The position numbers were made by a program, and so were the translations under genes. Source: Hyphomonadaceae bacterium UBA5336 (GTDB lineage Bacteria; Pseudomonadota; Alphaproteobacteria; Caulobacterales; Hyphomonadaceae). Taken from it: 64,000 nucleotides of DNA. Shown piece by piece: positions 46,932 through 56,485 of the stretch. Where the stretch lies: positions 62,001 through 126,000 of the forward strand of contig DHQO01000023.1 of assembly GCA_002408125.1 (NCBI GenBank). Direction: 5' to 3'. Position 1 is the stretch's first letter, and every line of letters starts with the position of its first letter. A model generated the notes under the pieces. The model made no database searches, was not told the DNA's origin, and saw only the letters and a program-made list of their open reading frames with translations.

Positions 46932-47809
46932 TCTGCCGGCTCCACCGCTTTTTGTGCGCCGAACTGGTCCTGCCAGCGCGCCTCATCGGCCCAGACCTGG
47001 GGAAAGCCGACCAGTTCGTGCGGATTTGTGCTGGGCACGGCGGATGGGTCCATGAGGCCCGTCTCCAGGAAATGCTCCAGCGAGCGTTCCATGGCGGCCA
47101 TGGCAGGGGTGGCCAGGAGGCCCGGATAGTGCGCGATGGAAAAACCCATCTTCTGCAAATTCTCGGCGCTGGCATTGGGGGTCACGAAGCCCTTCTGCGG
47201 CACCATGTTCACCATCAGCGGGCCGGGCAGTTCCGCGCCAATGCGCGCGACTTCCTCGAGCGATTGCGGCGCGTCGATGAAGAGGATGTCGGCGCCAGCC
47301 TCCTTGTAGTCGCGGCAGCGCGCAATGGCCTCGTCGAGATCGTACATCTGGCGGCTGTCGGTGCGCGCGATGATCATGAAATCATCCGAGCGGCGTGATT
47401 CCACTGCCACTGCGATCTTGGCGGCCATCTCCTCGGTTGCGACGACTCGCTTGCCTTGAGTATGCCCGCACTTCTTGGGCATTTCCTGATCTTCCAGGTG
47501 CAGGGCCGAGGCGCCGGCGGCTTCGAACTCACGCACAGTGTGTTGCACATTCAGGAGGCCGCCATACCCCGTGTCGCCATCGGCGATCACCGGCTTGTCG
47601 CAGACCCGGCCGATGACGTGCAGGGCACTGAGCATGTCCGTGAGCCCGACCAGGCCGGCATCGGGCAGACCCCAGCGCGAAGCGGACACGCAGTAGCCAC
47701 CCATATAGACCGCCTTGAACGGATAGCGCTGGGCGATCATGGCGGAAAAGCCATCATAGACGCCCGGGGCGGCGATGAATTCGCCGCCCTCAATCATTTG
47801 TCTCAGCAT
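46928..47809 (-). CDS. PEP mutase/isocitrate lyase superfamily C-C lyase
   Basis: A 293-residue TIM-barrel enzyme. The Mg2+ site is DGDTGYGG (78-85) and the catalytic loop is KKCGH with Cys114, which marks the lyase branch (isocitrate, methylisocitrate and 2,3-dimethylmalate lyases) rather than the phosphonate mutases. It would cleave a 2-hydroxy- or 3-hydroxy-dicarboxylate to a 2-oxoacid plus a carboxylate. A neighbouring aconitase-type hydratase mirrors the dimethylmaleate hydratase/dimethylmalate lyase pair of anaerobic nicotinate degradation. The exact substrate is not determined. It sits two bases after the oxygenase stop and overlaps the LeuC-like gene by four bases. Confidence 0.86.
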   Translation of the reverse strand: MLRQMIEGGEFIAAPGVYDGFSAMIAQRYPFKAVYMGGYCVSASRWGLPDAGLVGLTDMLSALHVIGRVCDKPVIADGDTGYGGLLNVQHTVREFEAAGASALHLEDQEMPKKCGHTQGKRVVATEEMAAKIAVAVESRRSDDFMIIARTDSRQMYDLDEAIARCRDYKEAGADILFIDAPQSLEEVARIGAELPGPLMVNMVPQKGFVTPNASAENLQKMGFSIAHYPGLLATPAMAAMERSLEHFLETGLMDPSAVPSTNPHELVGFPQVWADEARWQDQFGAQKAVEPAE

Positions 47810-47811
47810 GC

Positions 47812-48924
47812 CTAGTTCGCCCCGATCCGGTCGGCCGAGCGGAACTGGTCTGTGACATCGGCATTGCTCATGGCTGCTCGGGCATTGCGCCCGACATCTT
47901 CAGGCATGGCCCCGGCCATCACGTTGAGCACATGCTCGCCACAGGTGATGGGCTTGTAGCGGGGTGGATTGTCCGCGCTCTTGCAGACATCCAGGCATTC
48001 CACACTGGTCTTGAAGTCCGGTCCCATGAAGGTGGCCAGGGAAATACGCTCGTCATTGGTGAGGTTACGTACCCGATGTGGATTGGACGTGTAGAGATCG
48101 TTCGTCCAGCTTGCCATCATGTCTCCGATATTGACCACTTGAGTGCCCGGAATGGGGGGCGCGGGAATCCACTGGCCGTCGAGATTCATCACTTCCAGGC
48201 CGCCGACATGATCCTGATAGAGCATGGTGAGTGTCATATAGTCCGTATGCGGACCGCAGCTCCAGAGCTTGTCGTGCAGCTTGTCCTTTGCCGGCGGATA
48301 CCAGGACGGGCGCATATTGAAGAAGGGCTTGGCGTGGCTCTTGTCGAAATAGGTTTCCTCAAGGCCCAGGCTGAGCGCGAAGCCGCGCATCAGCTTCTCG
48401 CCGATGCCGCGCATGCGGTCGATATAGGCTTCGATATGGGCGCGAAAGCCGGGCAGGGCGTCTTCATCAGGCCAAAAGGTCGGGCCGCGTTCGATTTCCG
48501 GAACGTCTGCATCCTGCAGGTTCAGGCCGAAATCATAGTATTCCTTGTAGTCGCCCTCATAGCCGGGCGTGATCTTCTCATCGCCGACCGGGTGCCAGCC
48601 GCGCGGACCCATGATGTCCGTGCAGCGCGCCGGCTCCTTGGCTTCGCGCGATAGGTGGAAGAAGCGCAGCGACCAGTCGCGCACTTCCAGCATCTCGTCT
48701 TCCGTAACGCCGTAATTGGTCATGTAGAAGAAACCGGAATTGATCAGCGCGTCGCGGATCTCGTCGGCAACCGCCTGCTTGGCGTCCAGAGAGCGGTCCT
48801 CGACCAGTGCGCCGACATCGATCACGGGCAGTTCCGTGCGTACCTCACGCACAATGCCGAACCGTTTCTCATTGATGGCGTACCGGCTCTGAAATGCCGA
48901 ACGGTGATCAATTTCTTCGCTCAT
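47812..48924 (-). CDS. 2-oxoglutarate/Fe(II)-dependent oxygenase (IPNS-like)
   Basis: A 370-residue double-stranded beta-helix oxygenase of the isopenicillin N synthase-like family, with the N-terminal DIOX_N segment (ELPVIDVGALVEDRS). The iron triad is His226, Asp228 and His283 (HTDYMTL and NPHRVRN), and the 2-oxoglutarate-binding RxS is Arg293/Ser295. It is the first gene of the operon and has GGGAGG before its ATG. It would hydroxylate or desaturate the compound that the downstream lyase and hydratase process. The promoter and a large inverted repeat lie in the divergent gap to the TetR gene. Confidence 0.9.
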   Translation of the reverse strand: MSEEIDHRSAFQSRYAINEKRFGIVREVRTELPVIDVGALVEDRSLDAKQAVADEIRDALINSGFFYMTNYGVTEDEMLEVRDWSLRFFHLSREAKEPARCTDIMGPRGWHPVGDEKITPGYEGDYKEYYDFGLNLQDADVPEIERGPTFWPDEDALPGFRAHIEAYIDRMRGIGEKLMRGFALSLGLEETYFDKSHAKPFFNMRPSWYPPAKDKLHDKLWSCGPHTDYMTLTMLYQDHVGGLEVMNLDGQWIPAPPIPGTQVVNIGDMMASWTNDLYTSNPHRVRNLTNDERISLATFMGPDFKTSVECLDVCKSADNPPRYKPITCGEHVLNVMAGAMPEDVGRNARAAMSNADVTDQFRSADRIGAN

Positions 48925-48986
48925 GACTTACCTCCCAATGCTCCTGATTGCGTCTGCGGAACTTCCCGGCATTGCTTGCCGTGGAC

Positions 48987-49018
48987 AAAATTATAATACC
49001 GGTATAATTTTATTGCAA
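48987..49018 (-). promoter_or_regulatory. Promoter and 9-7-9 operator of the oxygenase operon
   Basis: A perfect inverted repeat with arms AAAATTATA (48987-48995) and TATAATTTT (49003-49011) flanks ATACCGG. On the minus strand a TATAAT (48995-48990) is preceded at exactly 17 bases by TTGCAA (49018-49013), a well-formed sigma-70-like promoter for the oxygenase operon. On the plus strand another TATAAT (49003-49008) could serve the TetR gene. The repeat covers these boxes, as expected for a TetR-type operator. Protein binding is inferred. Confidence 0.75.
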
Positions 49019-49057
49019 CCAGTCCCGTTTCAGGGACGCAATCGGGAGAATGGCGAG

Positions 49058-49765
49058 ATGGCTCTGTCCATGTTGCAGCCGCCTGCCTATGATGGCGGGA
49101 TGGCAAAAGACTCAGCGGACTCGGCCGTGTCGGCGCTCGAGCGGAAGCAGGAAAAGCAGGATGCGCGGCGGCGGCATATCATCGATGCCTGTCGCGAGCT
49201 GTTCTTCGAAACCAGCTATGACAATGTCTCGGTGCGCGACATTGAGCGGGTGACGGGCCTGACACGCGGCGCGATCTACTATTATTTCACTGGCAAGGAA
49301 GACATTTACTGCGCTGTCGTGGTCGAAGGCATGGAGCGCGTGCGCGACCTGCTGGTCGAAGCCGCTCAGGCCCATGAAGGCGACCCGAAGGCCCAGCTGG
49401 TTGCGCAGTATCGCGCCCTCGCCACACACTATTTCGAAGAGCGTCAGGTCTTTGACAACCTGCTGCGTTACTATTTCGGCATGCGCCCCACTGTGAAGCT
49501 AACCGAGCAGCTGCTGGAGGATACCGAGAGCGAAGTTCGCGGCACGGTGGAGAGCGTGACGGAGGTGATCGAGGCCGGCAATGCGGCCGGCGTGTTTGAC
49601 TGTAAAGACCCGGAATTTGCCGTGATGGCGATCTGGGGCCTCTACGTCACCATGATCCAGATGACCGGTGACAATGAACGCCTGCGCGCCATCGCCCGGC
49701 CCCGTGATGTGCTGCTGCAACAGCTTGAAGACCAGATCCTTGCTCTTGTCGGCACGCGGCAATGA
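49058..49765 (+). CDS. TetR-family transcriptional regulator
   Basis: A 235-residue TetR-type regulator. The helix-turn-helix is NVSVRDIERVTGLTRGAIYYYF, preceded by the usual basic helix (ARRRHIIDACRELFFE). The rest is an all-helical ligand-binding domain. The start at MALSMLQPP follows a purine-rich GGGAGA stretch. A later ATG (MAKDSAD) is possible. It is divergent from the oxygenase operon across a perfect inverted repeat, so it probably represses that operon, and itself, until a pathway compound binds. It overlaps the following large regulator gene by four bases. Confidence 0.9.
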   Translation: MALSMLQPPAYDGGMAKDSADSAVSALERKQEKQDARRRHIIDACRELFFETSYDNVSVRDIERVTGLTRGAIYYYFTGKEDIYCAVVVEGMERVRDLLVEAAQAHEGDPKAQLVAQYRALATHYFEERQVFDNLLRYYFGMRPTVKLTEQLLEDTESEVRGTVESVTEVIEAGNAAGVFDCKDPEFAVMAIWGLYVTMIQMTGDNERLRAIARPRDVLLQQLEDQILALVGTRQ

Positions 49766-52239
49766 CTGTCCTCCAGGATCGTACAGATCGGTCCGACCTG
49801 GCGGGTTACGCCCTGTCGCCGCGACCGGCGCTCGAGCGGCGGGCCGATGCTGTCCTGGCGGAGCGCGATCTCTATCTCATTGGCTCGGCGGGCTACGGCA
49901 AGAGTGGCCTACTGGCCCTCATGGCGGCAGTGCGTCCCCAGGCCTGCGTCTGGTCCAGTGCATCGGGCCAGTTTGTGCCTGACGATGTTGCCGGATCGGA
50001 CCTGCTGATCGCCGATATCGCACCGGACACGGACCGGCGAAGCCTGCAAAGTCTGCGACACTGGCTGGAGGACCCGTGCCGCAAGACGCGTATCCTGCTG
50101 GCGGCACGCACCGATCCTGGCCTCGGGCTTGCGCGGCTCGTGTCGAACAAGCGGGGCGTCATCTGGCGGACCCGCGACCTGCGCTGTTCGCACGACGATC
50201 TGCGCGCAGTGCTGGTGCGCGGTGATCAGGGCGTGTCGGTCGACGCCGCGCGGCTGAACGAGCTGCACAGGATGTGCGATGGCTGGATTGCGGGCGCGGT
50301 GTTGCTGCACACCGAGCGCGATACAGCCAATCTGCCCCAGTACATCCCACAGTCGGTGCGCGAGTATCACAGCGATATCCTGCGCACCGCCGACCTGCCG
50401 ATCGACCAGGACCTGCTTAGCCTCAGCGCCCTGCCGGACCAGATCAATCCCAGGCTGTTTCAGGAAATCACCGGGTCGAGCGATTTCTTCGCGCTGATCG
50501 AAAGCGGGGTGGACCTCCAGCCTGTTCCAAACGCGCCTGGCTGGTGGCGCTATGGCCGGCTTCTCAGTGTGTGCCTGCGCGAGCGGGCGATGGCGCTCGG
50601 CCAGTCTGTCTTGTCCTCGACACACCGGCGGATCAGCGACTGGCAGCTGAATGAAGGCGCACTGACGGAATCGGCGCTGCATGCCCTGCAGAGTGGGGAC
50701 CAGTCGCTCGCCATGAATGTGGTTGATCGGGCGGCCAGGCGGTTCATCGCGCTCGGCCAGATCACCCATGCACGCTCCTGGCTGACCCTGCTGGAGCCAA
50801 CCGGGCGCAGCACTTATCCGCGCATCTGGTTGCATCTCATCACCGCCCAGGTCGTGTCGGGCGAATATGAAGTCGCCGATACTGAACTGGCCGATCTGGA
50901 AGCCTATCTTGAGCGCGTCCATGATCGCCATGACGGCGAGAACTGGTTCGACGAGATCGTCCTGCACACGCGGTTCAACCGGCACATGCTTGCGCACATG
51001 CATCCGGAACGCCGCTGCGACATGGCTGCTCTGGACGCGCTCGTCCAGGCGCCTCGGTCGCGCGATTTTGCGGTGCGCGGCGAAGCGCTTTTCCTCATGG
51101 GCATGGCCATGCTGCATGATGGGAACGCTGGTGGATACGCCGCGCTGGAGCAGAGCCTGAATGCATTGCTGACCTCCCAGTCCTGGTATGCCTATGCGGT
51201 CGCCCAGCGCCATATCGCCCTGCGCGATCTGGAGCAGGGACGTCTTGAAGCCTGCCGGCAACGCTGCGAGCGGGCCACGGCGCAGATCGTGGAATCGACT
51301 TGTTTTGCCCCACCTTGTCTGGCCCCCATTGCACTGGTGCTGGCCGAGTTGGAACTCGTCGAAGGCAATGTGGAAGCGGTGCATCGCATTCTCGCCAATG
51401 AAGGCACACCGCTGCAGGTGCTGGCCAATGAAGATTTGTTGGCCGAATGGGATCGCCTGACCGGAGAGCTGCACACTCGCGGTGGCGCGATTGACGACGC
51501 CAATCACATGTTCCGGCAGGCTCTGTCTCGTCGCACCAGCAATCTGGGACTTGGCACGCGGCGCAAGGCGCTGACCGCGCTGATCCGCAATCTCTGCCAG
51601 ATCTCGAAACCGGAAGAGGCGCGCACATTGCTCGGCCCCCGCTATGGCCTGGAAGCTCCGAGCAACACGCCGCAGACGCCGGGTCAGTTGGATGCACTGG
51701 AAGACGTGGTGCGGTCAGCTATCATCATGGCTGCGCTCGGCGAGACGGGGCGTGCGCGCCGGCATTTCACCCAGGTCCTGACCCTGATCGAACGGCGCGA
51801 TGCGGTGATCGATCAGTTGAAGGTCGCCAGATATGTGCTGGAATGCCAGCTCTCGCCCGAGATCGATCTCGCCCTCCAGCGCCAGGTGCGTGACTGGATC
51901 ACTCGAGTGACAGAGGCCGGTGCGCTCGGTCTGATCGGCGAGGCCCAGTGCGGTGTGTTCGGGCGCCACTATAATGGCGGCTCGGCGCCAGCGCTGGCCA
52001 GCCGGGCGGTGATTGCTCCCCGGCCTAGTGGCGTTGGTGTTCAGGTTCAGCTCACGCCTCGAGAGCAGGAGACACTGGAATATATCTCGCTGGGCCATAC
52101 CAATCGCCAGATCGCCGACCAGACCATGACCTCGCTCACCACGGTGAAGTGGCATGTCAGCAATATTCTCGCAAAGCTCCAGGTCCAGAACCGCGCGGCT
52201 GCCATCAACAGCGCGCGGAAACTGGGCCTGATTGCCTGA
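49762..52239 (+). CDS. Large LuxR-family (MalT/LAL-type) ATP-binding regulator
   Basis: An 825-residue regulator with an N-terminal P-loop GSAGYGKS (41-48) and STAND-like ATPase region, a long helical repeat region (roughly 280-720, TPR-like), and a C-terminal LuxR helix-turn-helix (LTPREQETLEYISLGHTNRQI onward). This layout is that of MalT and LAL activators, which oligomerise on inducer and ATP binding. It is translated with the TetR gene (ATGA overlap), giving a repressor/activator pair for the island. Its stop lies seven bases from the convergent aldehyde dehydrogenase stop. Confidence 0.9.
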   Translation: MTVLQDRTDRSDLAGYALSPRPALERRADAVLAERDLYLIGSAGYGKSGLLALMAAVRPQACVWSSASGQFVPDDVAGSDLLIADIAPDTDRRSLQSLRHWLEDPCRKTRILLAARTDPGLGLARLVSNKRGVIWRTRDLRCSHDDLRAVLVRGDQGVSVDAARLNELHRMCDGWIAGAVLLHTERDTANLPQYIPQSVREYHSDILRTADLPIDQDLLSLSALPDQINPRLFQEITGSSDFFALIESGVDLQPVPNAPGWWRYGRLLSVCLRERAMALGQSVLSSTHRRISDWQLNEGALTESALHALQSGDQSLAMNVVDRAARRFIALGQITHARSWLTLLEPTGRSTYPRIWLHLITAQVVSGEYEVADTELADLEAYLERVHDRHDGENWFDEIVLHTRFNRHMLAHMHPERRCDMAALDALVQAPRSRDFAVRGEALFLMGMAMLHDGNAGGYAALEQSLNALLTSQSWYAYAVAQRHIALRDLEQGRLEACRQRCERATAQIVESTCFAPPCLAPIALVLAELELVEGNVEAVHRILANEGTPLQVLANEDLLAEWDRLTGELHTRGGAIDDANHMFRQALSRRTSNLGLGTRRKALTALIRNLCQISKPEEARTLLGPRYGLEAPSNTPQTPGQLDALEDVVRSAIIMAALGETGRARRHFTQVLTLIERRDAVIDQLKVARYVLECQLSPEIDLALQRQVRDWITRVTEAGALGLIGEAQCGVFGRHYNGGSAPALASRAVIAPRPSGVGVQVQLTPREQETLEYISLGHTNRQIADQTMTSLTTVKWHVSNILAKLQVQNRAAAINSARKLGLIA

Positions 52240-52246
52240 GGCTGGC

Positions 52247-53734
52247 CTATTCGACCGGAACCCACACCGCCTTGGTTTCCAGGAAGGCGTCGAGCCCTTC
52301 CAGAGAGTTTTCGCGCCCCCAGCCGCTCATCTTGTAGCCGCCGAACGGGGCAAGATGGGTGACCAGCCGGTAGGTGTTGATCCACATGGTGCCCGCGCGC
52401 ACTTTGGCGACCACGCGATGGGCGCGCGAGATCGACTCGGTGAAGACGCCGCCGGCGAGGCCATAATCAGTGTCATTGGCAATGGCCACGGCTTCATCCT
52501 CGCCATTGAAGGGAATGATGCTCGCGACCGGGCCGAAGATCTCCTCACGCGCTATACGCATGGTGTTGTTTACCCCGGTAAAGACGGTCGGTTCGACGAA
52601 ATAGCCACCGAGTTCATGGGCCTTGCCGCCGACCGCCGCGTGGACGCCTTCTGACCTGGCGACATCGAAATAGGACAGAACCTTTTCATAGTTCGGGCGG
52701 TTGGAGACCGGGCCGACCTGGCTCGCCGGATCGAGCGGGTCACCCACGCGCATGGCCCGGGCGGCCTCGGCCAGCGCCGCGACGAACTTGTCGTGAATCT
52801 GCTCTTCCACCAGCACGCGCGAACCGGCCATGCAGGTCTGCCCTGTCGCCGCGAAGATGCCCGCCATCACACCTGTGACGGCCTTTTCGATATCGGCATC
52901 GGCGAAGACGATGCTTGCGGACTTGCCGCCCAGCTCGCAGGTCACGCGCTTCATGTTGTCGGCGGCTGCGCGGACAATGGACTGACCCACTGCTGTGGAG
53001 CCGGTGAACGAGATTTTCTCAATGTCGCGATGGGCTGCGAGATGCGCGCCTACCTCCTTGCGGCTGCTGGAGACGGTGTTGAACACCCCGGGCGGGAAGC
53101 CGGCTGCATCGACGAGCTTGGTGAATTCCAGCGTCGAGACGGGCGCGTGTTCGGACGGTTTGCAGACCATGGTGCAGCCAGCCGCCATGGCCGGACCGAA
53201 CTTGTAGGCGATCTGCATGGCCGGCGAGTTCCACGGCGTGATCGCGCCGACCACGCCGACCGGTTCCCGGCGGGTATAGACAAAGCATTTCGGCAGGTGG
53301 GTCCCGGTCACATCCAGCGGCAGCGGCGAGGGGATCATCCGTCCATCGATCTTGTCGGCCATTCCAGCCCAGTAGAGCAAGAGTTCATGGATGAGGCGCC
53401 ATTGCAGCATCATCTCGGTGATCAGCTTGCCATTGTCGGTCGATTCCAGTTTTGCGATCTCCGGCCCGCGCGCCAAGCAGAGATCGGCCAGCTTGCGCAG
53501 CATCTGCGCGCGCTCCTGCGGGATCCGCTCAGGCCAGCCATCGGAATCGAAGGCCCGGCGCGCGGCCTGCACGGCAAGATCGATATCGCTCGCCTGGCCG
53601 TCTGCGATGGTCGTCCAGCCCTGGCCGGTGGCGGGGTTCTCCGAAACGAAGGCGCCGCCCTCAGCCGGGTCCCGCCACTGGCCATCGATATAGAGCTGAT
53701 AGTGGGGCAGTTGCCCTGATTGCTGCGACACCAT
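52247..53734 (-). CDS. NAD(P)-dependent aldehyde dehydrogenase
   Basis: A 495-residue aldehyde dehydrogenase. Catalytic residues are Asn169 (PWNSP), Glu267 (CELGG) and Cys301 (GQTCMAGSR), with cofactor motif FTGSTAVG. It would oxidise an aldehyde from the island's pathway to the acid. The length and motifs fit the betaine-/hydroxymuconic-semialdehyde-type branch, but the substrate cannot be read. AAAGGAGG lies just before the ATG. It has a separate promoter in the 351-base divergent gap to a TonB receptor gene. Confidence 0.93.
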   Translation of the reverse strand: MVSQQSGQLPHYQLYIDGQWRDPAEGGAFVSENPATGQGWTTIADGQASDIDLAVQAARRAFDSDGWPERIPQERAQMLRKLADLCLARGPEIAKLESTDNGKLITEMMLQWRLIHELLLYWAGMADKIDGRMIPSPLPLDVTGTHLPKCFVYTRREPVGVVGAITPWNSPAMQIAYKFGPAMAAGCTMVCKPSEHAPVSTLEFTKLVDAAGFPPGVFNTVSSSRKEVGAHLAAHRDIEKISFTGSTAVGQSIVRAAADNMKRVTCELGGKSASIVFADADIEKAVTGVMAGIFAATGQTCMAGSRVLVEEQIHDKFVAALAEAARAMRVGDPLDPASQVGPVSNRPNYEKVLSYFDVARSEGVHAAVGGKAHELGGYFVEPTVFTGVNNTMRIAREEIFGPVASIIPFNGEDEAVAIANDTDYGLAGGVFTESISRAHRVVAKVRAGTMWINTYRLVTHLAPFGGYKMSGWGRENSLEGLDAFLETKAVWVPVE

Positions 53735-54085
53735 GGGATCCTCCTTTATTTGTTTCGTGCTTGGCGCATTGGAGGGAAAACCTAGGCCGCATGAGTGCCG
53801 CCACACTGTTCCAAAGGAGGGGGAGCGCGCCTGTGAGGTGGCCATCAGCTTGCCGAAGGACGCTTCCGGGCGACGAGAATCCGAGATTGTCTTTCAGCGC
53901 TCATCGCCAGCAATCATTGGCGAAAACGGAGCTTGGACACGCCCGGCTGCCCCTCTGGGTGGCTACAGCGAGTTCATCCCCTCCCAAGCCCCTTCTTTGG
54001 TCGGGGGTCGCATTCAGGCCGCGGGCCTAGCCTTCCTTCGAACAAAGGCACCGAAAAGGGCCGACGATCCGAGGGAGGAACTCAA
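53735..54085. other. Divergent intergenic region, no gene recognised
   Basis: These 351 bases separate the aldehyde dehydrogenase from a TonB receptor. They contain the ribosome-binding sites of both genes at the ends. No copy of the AAAATTATA-arm repeat at 48987 and no other convincing operator was seen, nor a small gene or terminator. Confidence 0.5.
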
Positions 54086-56485
54086 ATGTCTCAGACTTCA
54101 CGCTGGAAATATGCCCTGCTGGTGACGGCATCCTTCGCCGTTCACACAGCCGTACTGGCTCAGGAAGCATCCGAGGAATCCGAAAGTGCAGAATCTGCGC
54201 GCGCGCTGCCGACTGTCACCGTCACGGCCCAGCGCACCGAGGAATCCCTGCAGAGCGTGCCGATCGCGATCACGGCCATGGGCGGCGATCAGATGCAGGA
54301 TATGGGCATCACGGATGTCGACTCGCTTGCCCTGCAATCACCGGGTGTAAACATCAAGTCCGATTTCGGCGCGGCCAATCCGAACATTTTCATCCGCGGC
54401 GTCGGCATTTCCGACTTCAACGCCAATGTCACCGGCGCAGTCGGAGTGTATATCGACGAGGTCTATACAGCATCGCCTGCGGCCCAGCTCTTCCAGTTCT
54501 TCGATGCCGACCGGGTCGAGATCCTGCGCGGGCCGCAGGGTACGCTCTATGGCCGCAATACCACGGCGGGCGCGATCAATTTCGTATCGCGCAAGCCCAC
54601 CGATGAATTGTCGGCAGACCTCTTTGCCGAATATGGTAATTTCAACGCCGTGACGGTGGATGCCGGCCTCGGAGGCCCGCTTGTGGACGGCCGTCTGAAC
54701 GGGCGCATCGCCGGCACGTTCGCCAGCCGCGATGGCACGCTCGACAACACCTATCAGGGCGGTGAAGCGCCCAGCGAGCTGAATGACCGCGAGAACTGGG
54801 GCTTGCGCGGCCAGCTCGAGTTTACGCCATCTGATGCCGTCACGCTGCTGGCAACAGCCTATGGCGGTTCCAGCGATGCTTCCGCACTGCAATCGCAACA
54901 CCGTGGCTTGCTCGATCCGGCCACCTTCGCGCCCTGCATGCCGGCACCGCGCGAAAGCGGGATCTGTATCGATCCGCTCGGTTACACCGACGATGACGGG
55001 GATTCCTATTCCGGCCAGTATGATGGCCCGTCCATGGAAACGGTGGATTTCTGGGGCGCGACCCTGAAGGCCGATATCGAACTGGGCGACTATCTGCTGA
55101 CCAGCGTCACCGCCTATCAGGATGTCGACCGCTATACGATTTTCGATGGCGACCAGTCGCCCAACTCCTTCCTGGTCCCGATCCACGATCCGGAAAGCGA
55201 CCAGTTCAGCGAGGAGATCCGTCTCGTCTCCCCGACTGACAACCGTTTCCGCTGGATCGCCGGGGCCTTCTATTTCGAGGAAGACCTGAACTTCGCCGGG
55301 TCGTTCGATCTCTTCCGCAGCGTGCGTCCGGCCATCGAGGCTGCCGCTGCCACGCTCACGCCGGAACAGCTTGCGCTCTCGCCCGGCGGCTTCGTGAACG
55401 GCTACAACCCGCTCGGCAGCGCCGATCTTGCCGCCGCGCTGGGCAATGCGATCTTCGCCTTCCCGGCGCAGGTGGTCGAATATGGTTATGACCAGAAGGT
55501 CGAGACCTGGGCCCTCTTCGGCCAGTCATATTTCGATCTCACCGATGATCTCACCCTGACGCTTGGCCTGCGTTATTCCGAGGAAGACCGCACCTTCGAC
55601 TATCTCTCGCAGACCGTGGAAGGCCCGATCGTCATTCCGCTGGTGCAGACCAGCGCGGCGCTGGGCAACAATTCAACCTCTTTCAATGACTTGTCCTATC
55701 GCGCCGCGCTGGAGTGGCAGGCCACCGACCAGGTGTTCCTCTATGGCAGCGTCAGCCAGGCCAGCAAATCGGGCGGCTTCAACGGCGCCGGCCTGCTGGC
55801 CCAGCCGCAGGCAGAGCACTTCGATGATGAAACACTGACCGCCCATGAGGCCGGTATAAAGACCGACCTTTTCGATCGCGCGCTGCGCCTCAATGCGACA
55901 GCCTTCTACTACGACTACCAGGATCTGCAGGTCTACATTCTGGTGAACTCCGGCGGGATTCCCCAGCAGGTATTGACCAATGCGGCCGCAGCGGAAGTGA
56001 CCGGCTTCGAATTCGAGGCGCTGGCCCAGCCAGTTGAAAATCTGCAGCTCAGTCTCGGCGTTGCCCTGCTCGACAGCGAGTTCAAGGAGTTCGAGGTTCC
56101 CGCCAGCATCGGCGTTGCCCTGCAGGATTTCTCCGGCAATGCGCTGCCTTATTCGCCTGAGGTCTCGGTCAATGCGGCGGCTAATTACCTGATCGAGTTC
56201 ACCAATGGGGGCGAGCTGCGTTTCGGCGGTGATGTCGCCTATCAGGACCAGGCCTTTGTCGACCCGGGCAACACCGCACGCCTTGCCACAGACGACTACA
56301 CACTCCTCGGCCTGCACGCGACCTATCAGCCGCCGAACTCGAACTGGGAATTCGGCATCTGGGGCCGCAATGTCACCGACGAGGAATACATCGCCTACAC
56401 GGTCGATCTGTCGGATTTCGGTGTCGACTATGTTCAGTTTGGCGATCCTGCCACATATGGTGTCAGCCTTCGCTTCACTTACTGA
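54086..56485 (+). CDS. TonB-dependent receptor next to catabolic island
   Basis: A 799-residue outer-membrane receptor. A signal peptide (cleavage near AVLAQE) precedes TonB box LPTVTVTAQR, a plug with SVPIAITAMGG and EILRGPQGTLYGRNTTAGAIN, and a barrel ending VSLRFTY. These motifs match the common sphingomonad/Caulobacter class that takes up aromatic, terpenoid or other small hydrophobic compounds as well as iron complexes. Start chosen at MSQTSRWKYALL with GGGAGGA upstream. The glycerate kinase gene follows after 92 bases on the same strand. It probably imports the substrate of the island. Confidence 0.9.
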   Translation: MSQTSRWKYALLVTASFAVHTAVLAQEASEESESAESARALPTVTVTAQRTEESLQSVPIAITAMGGDQMQDMGITDVDSLALQSPGVNIKSDFGAANPNIFIRGVGISDFNANVTGAVGVYIDEVYTASPAAQLFQFFDADRVEILRGPQGTLYGRNTTAGAINFVSRKPTDELSADLFAEYGNFNAVTVDAGLGGPLVDGRLNGRIAGTFASRDGTLDNTYQGGEAPSELNDRENWGLRGQLEFTPSDAVTLLATAYGGSSDASALQSQHRGLLDPATFAPCMPAPRESGICIDPLGYTDDDGDSYSGQYDGPSMETVDFWGATLKADIELGDYLLTSVTAYQDVDRYTIFDGDQSPNSFLVPIHDPESDQFSEEIRLVSPTDNRFRWIAGAFYFEEDLNFAGSFDLFRSVRPAIEAAAATLTPEQLALSPGGFVNGYNPLGSADLAAALGNAIFAFPAQVVEYGYDQKVETWALFGQSYFDLTDDLTLTLGLRYSEEDRTFDYLSQTVEGPIVIPLVQTSAALGNNSTSFNDLSYRAALEWQATDQVFLYGSVSQASKSGGFNGAGLLAQPQAEHFDDETLTAHEAGIKTDLFDRALRLNATAFYYDYQDLQVYILVNSGGIPQQVLTNAAAAEVTGFEFEALAQPVENLQLSLGVALLDSEFKEFEVPASIGVALQDFSGNALPYSPEVSVNAAANYLIEFTNGGELRFGGDVAYQDQAFVDPGNTARLATDDYTLLGLHATYQPPNSNWEFGIWGRNVTDEEYIAYTVDLSDFGVDYVQFGDPATYGVSLRFTY

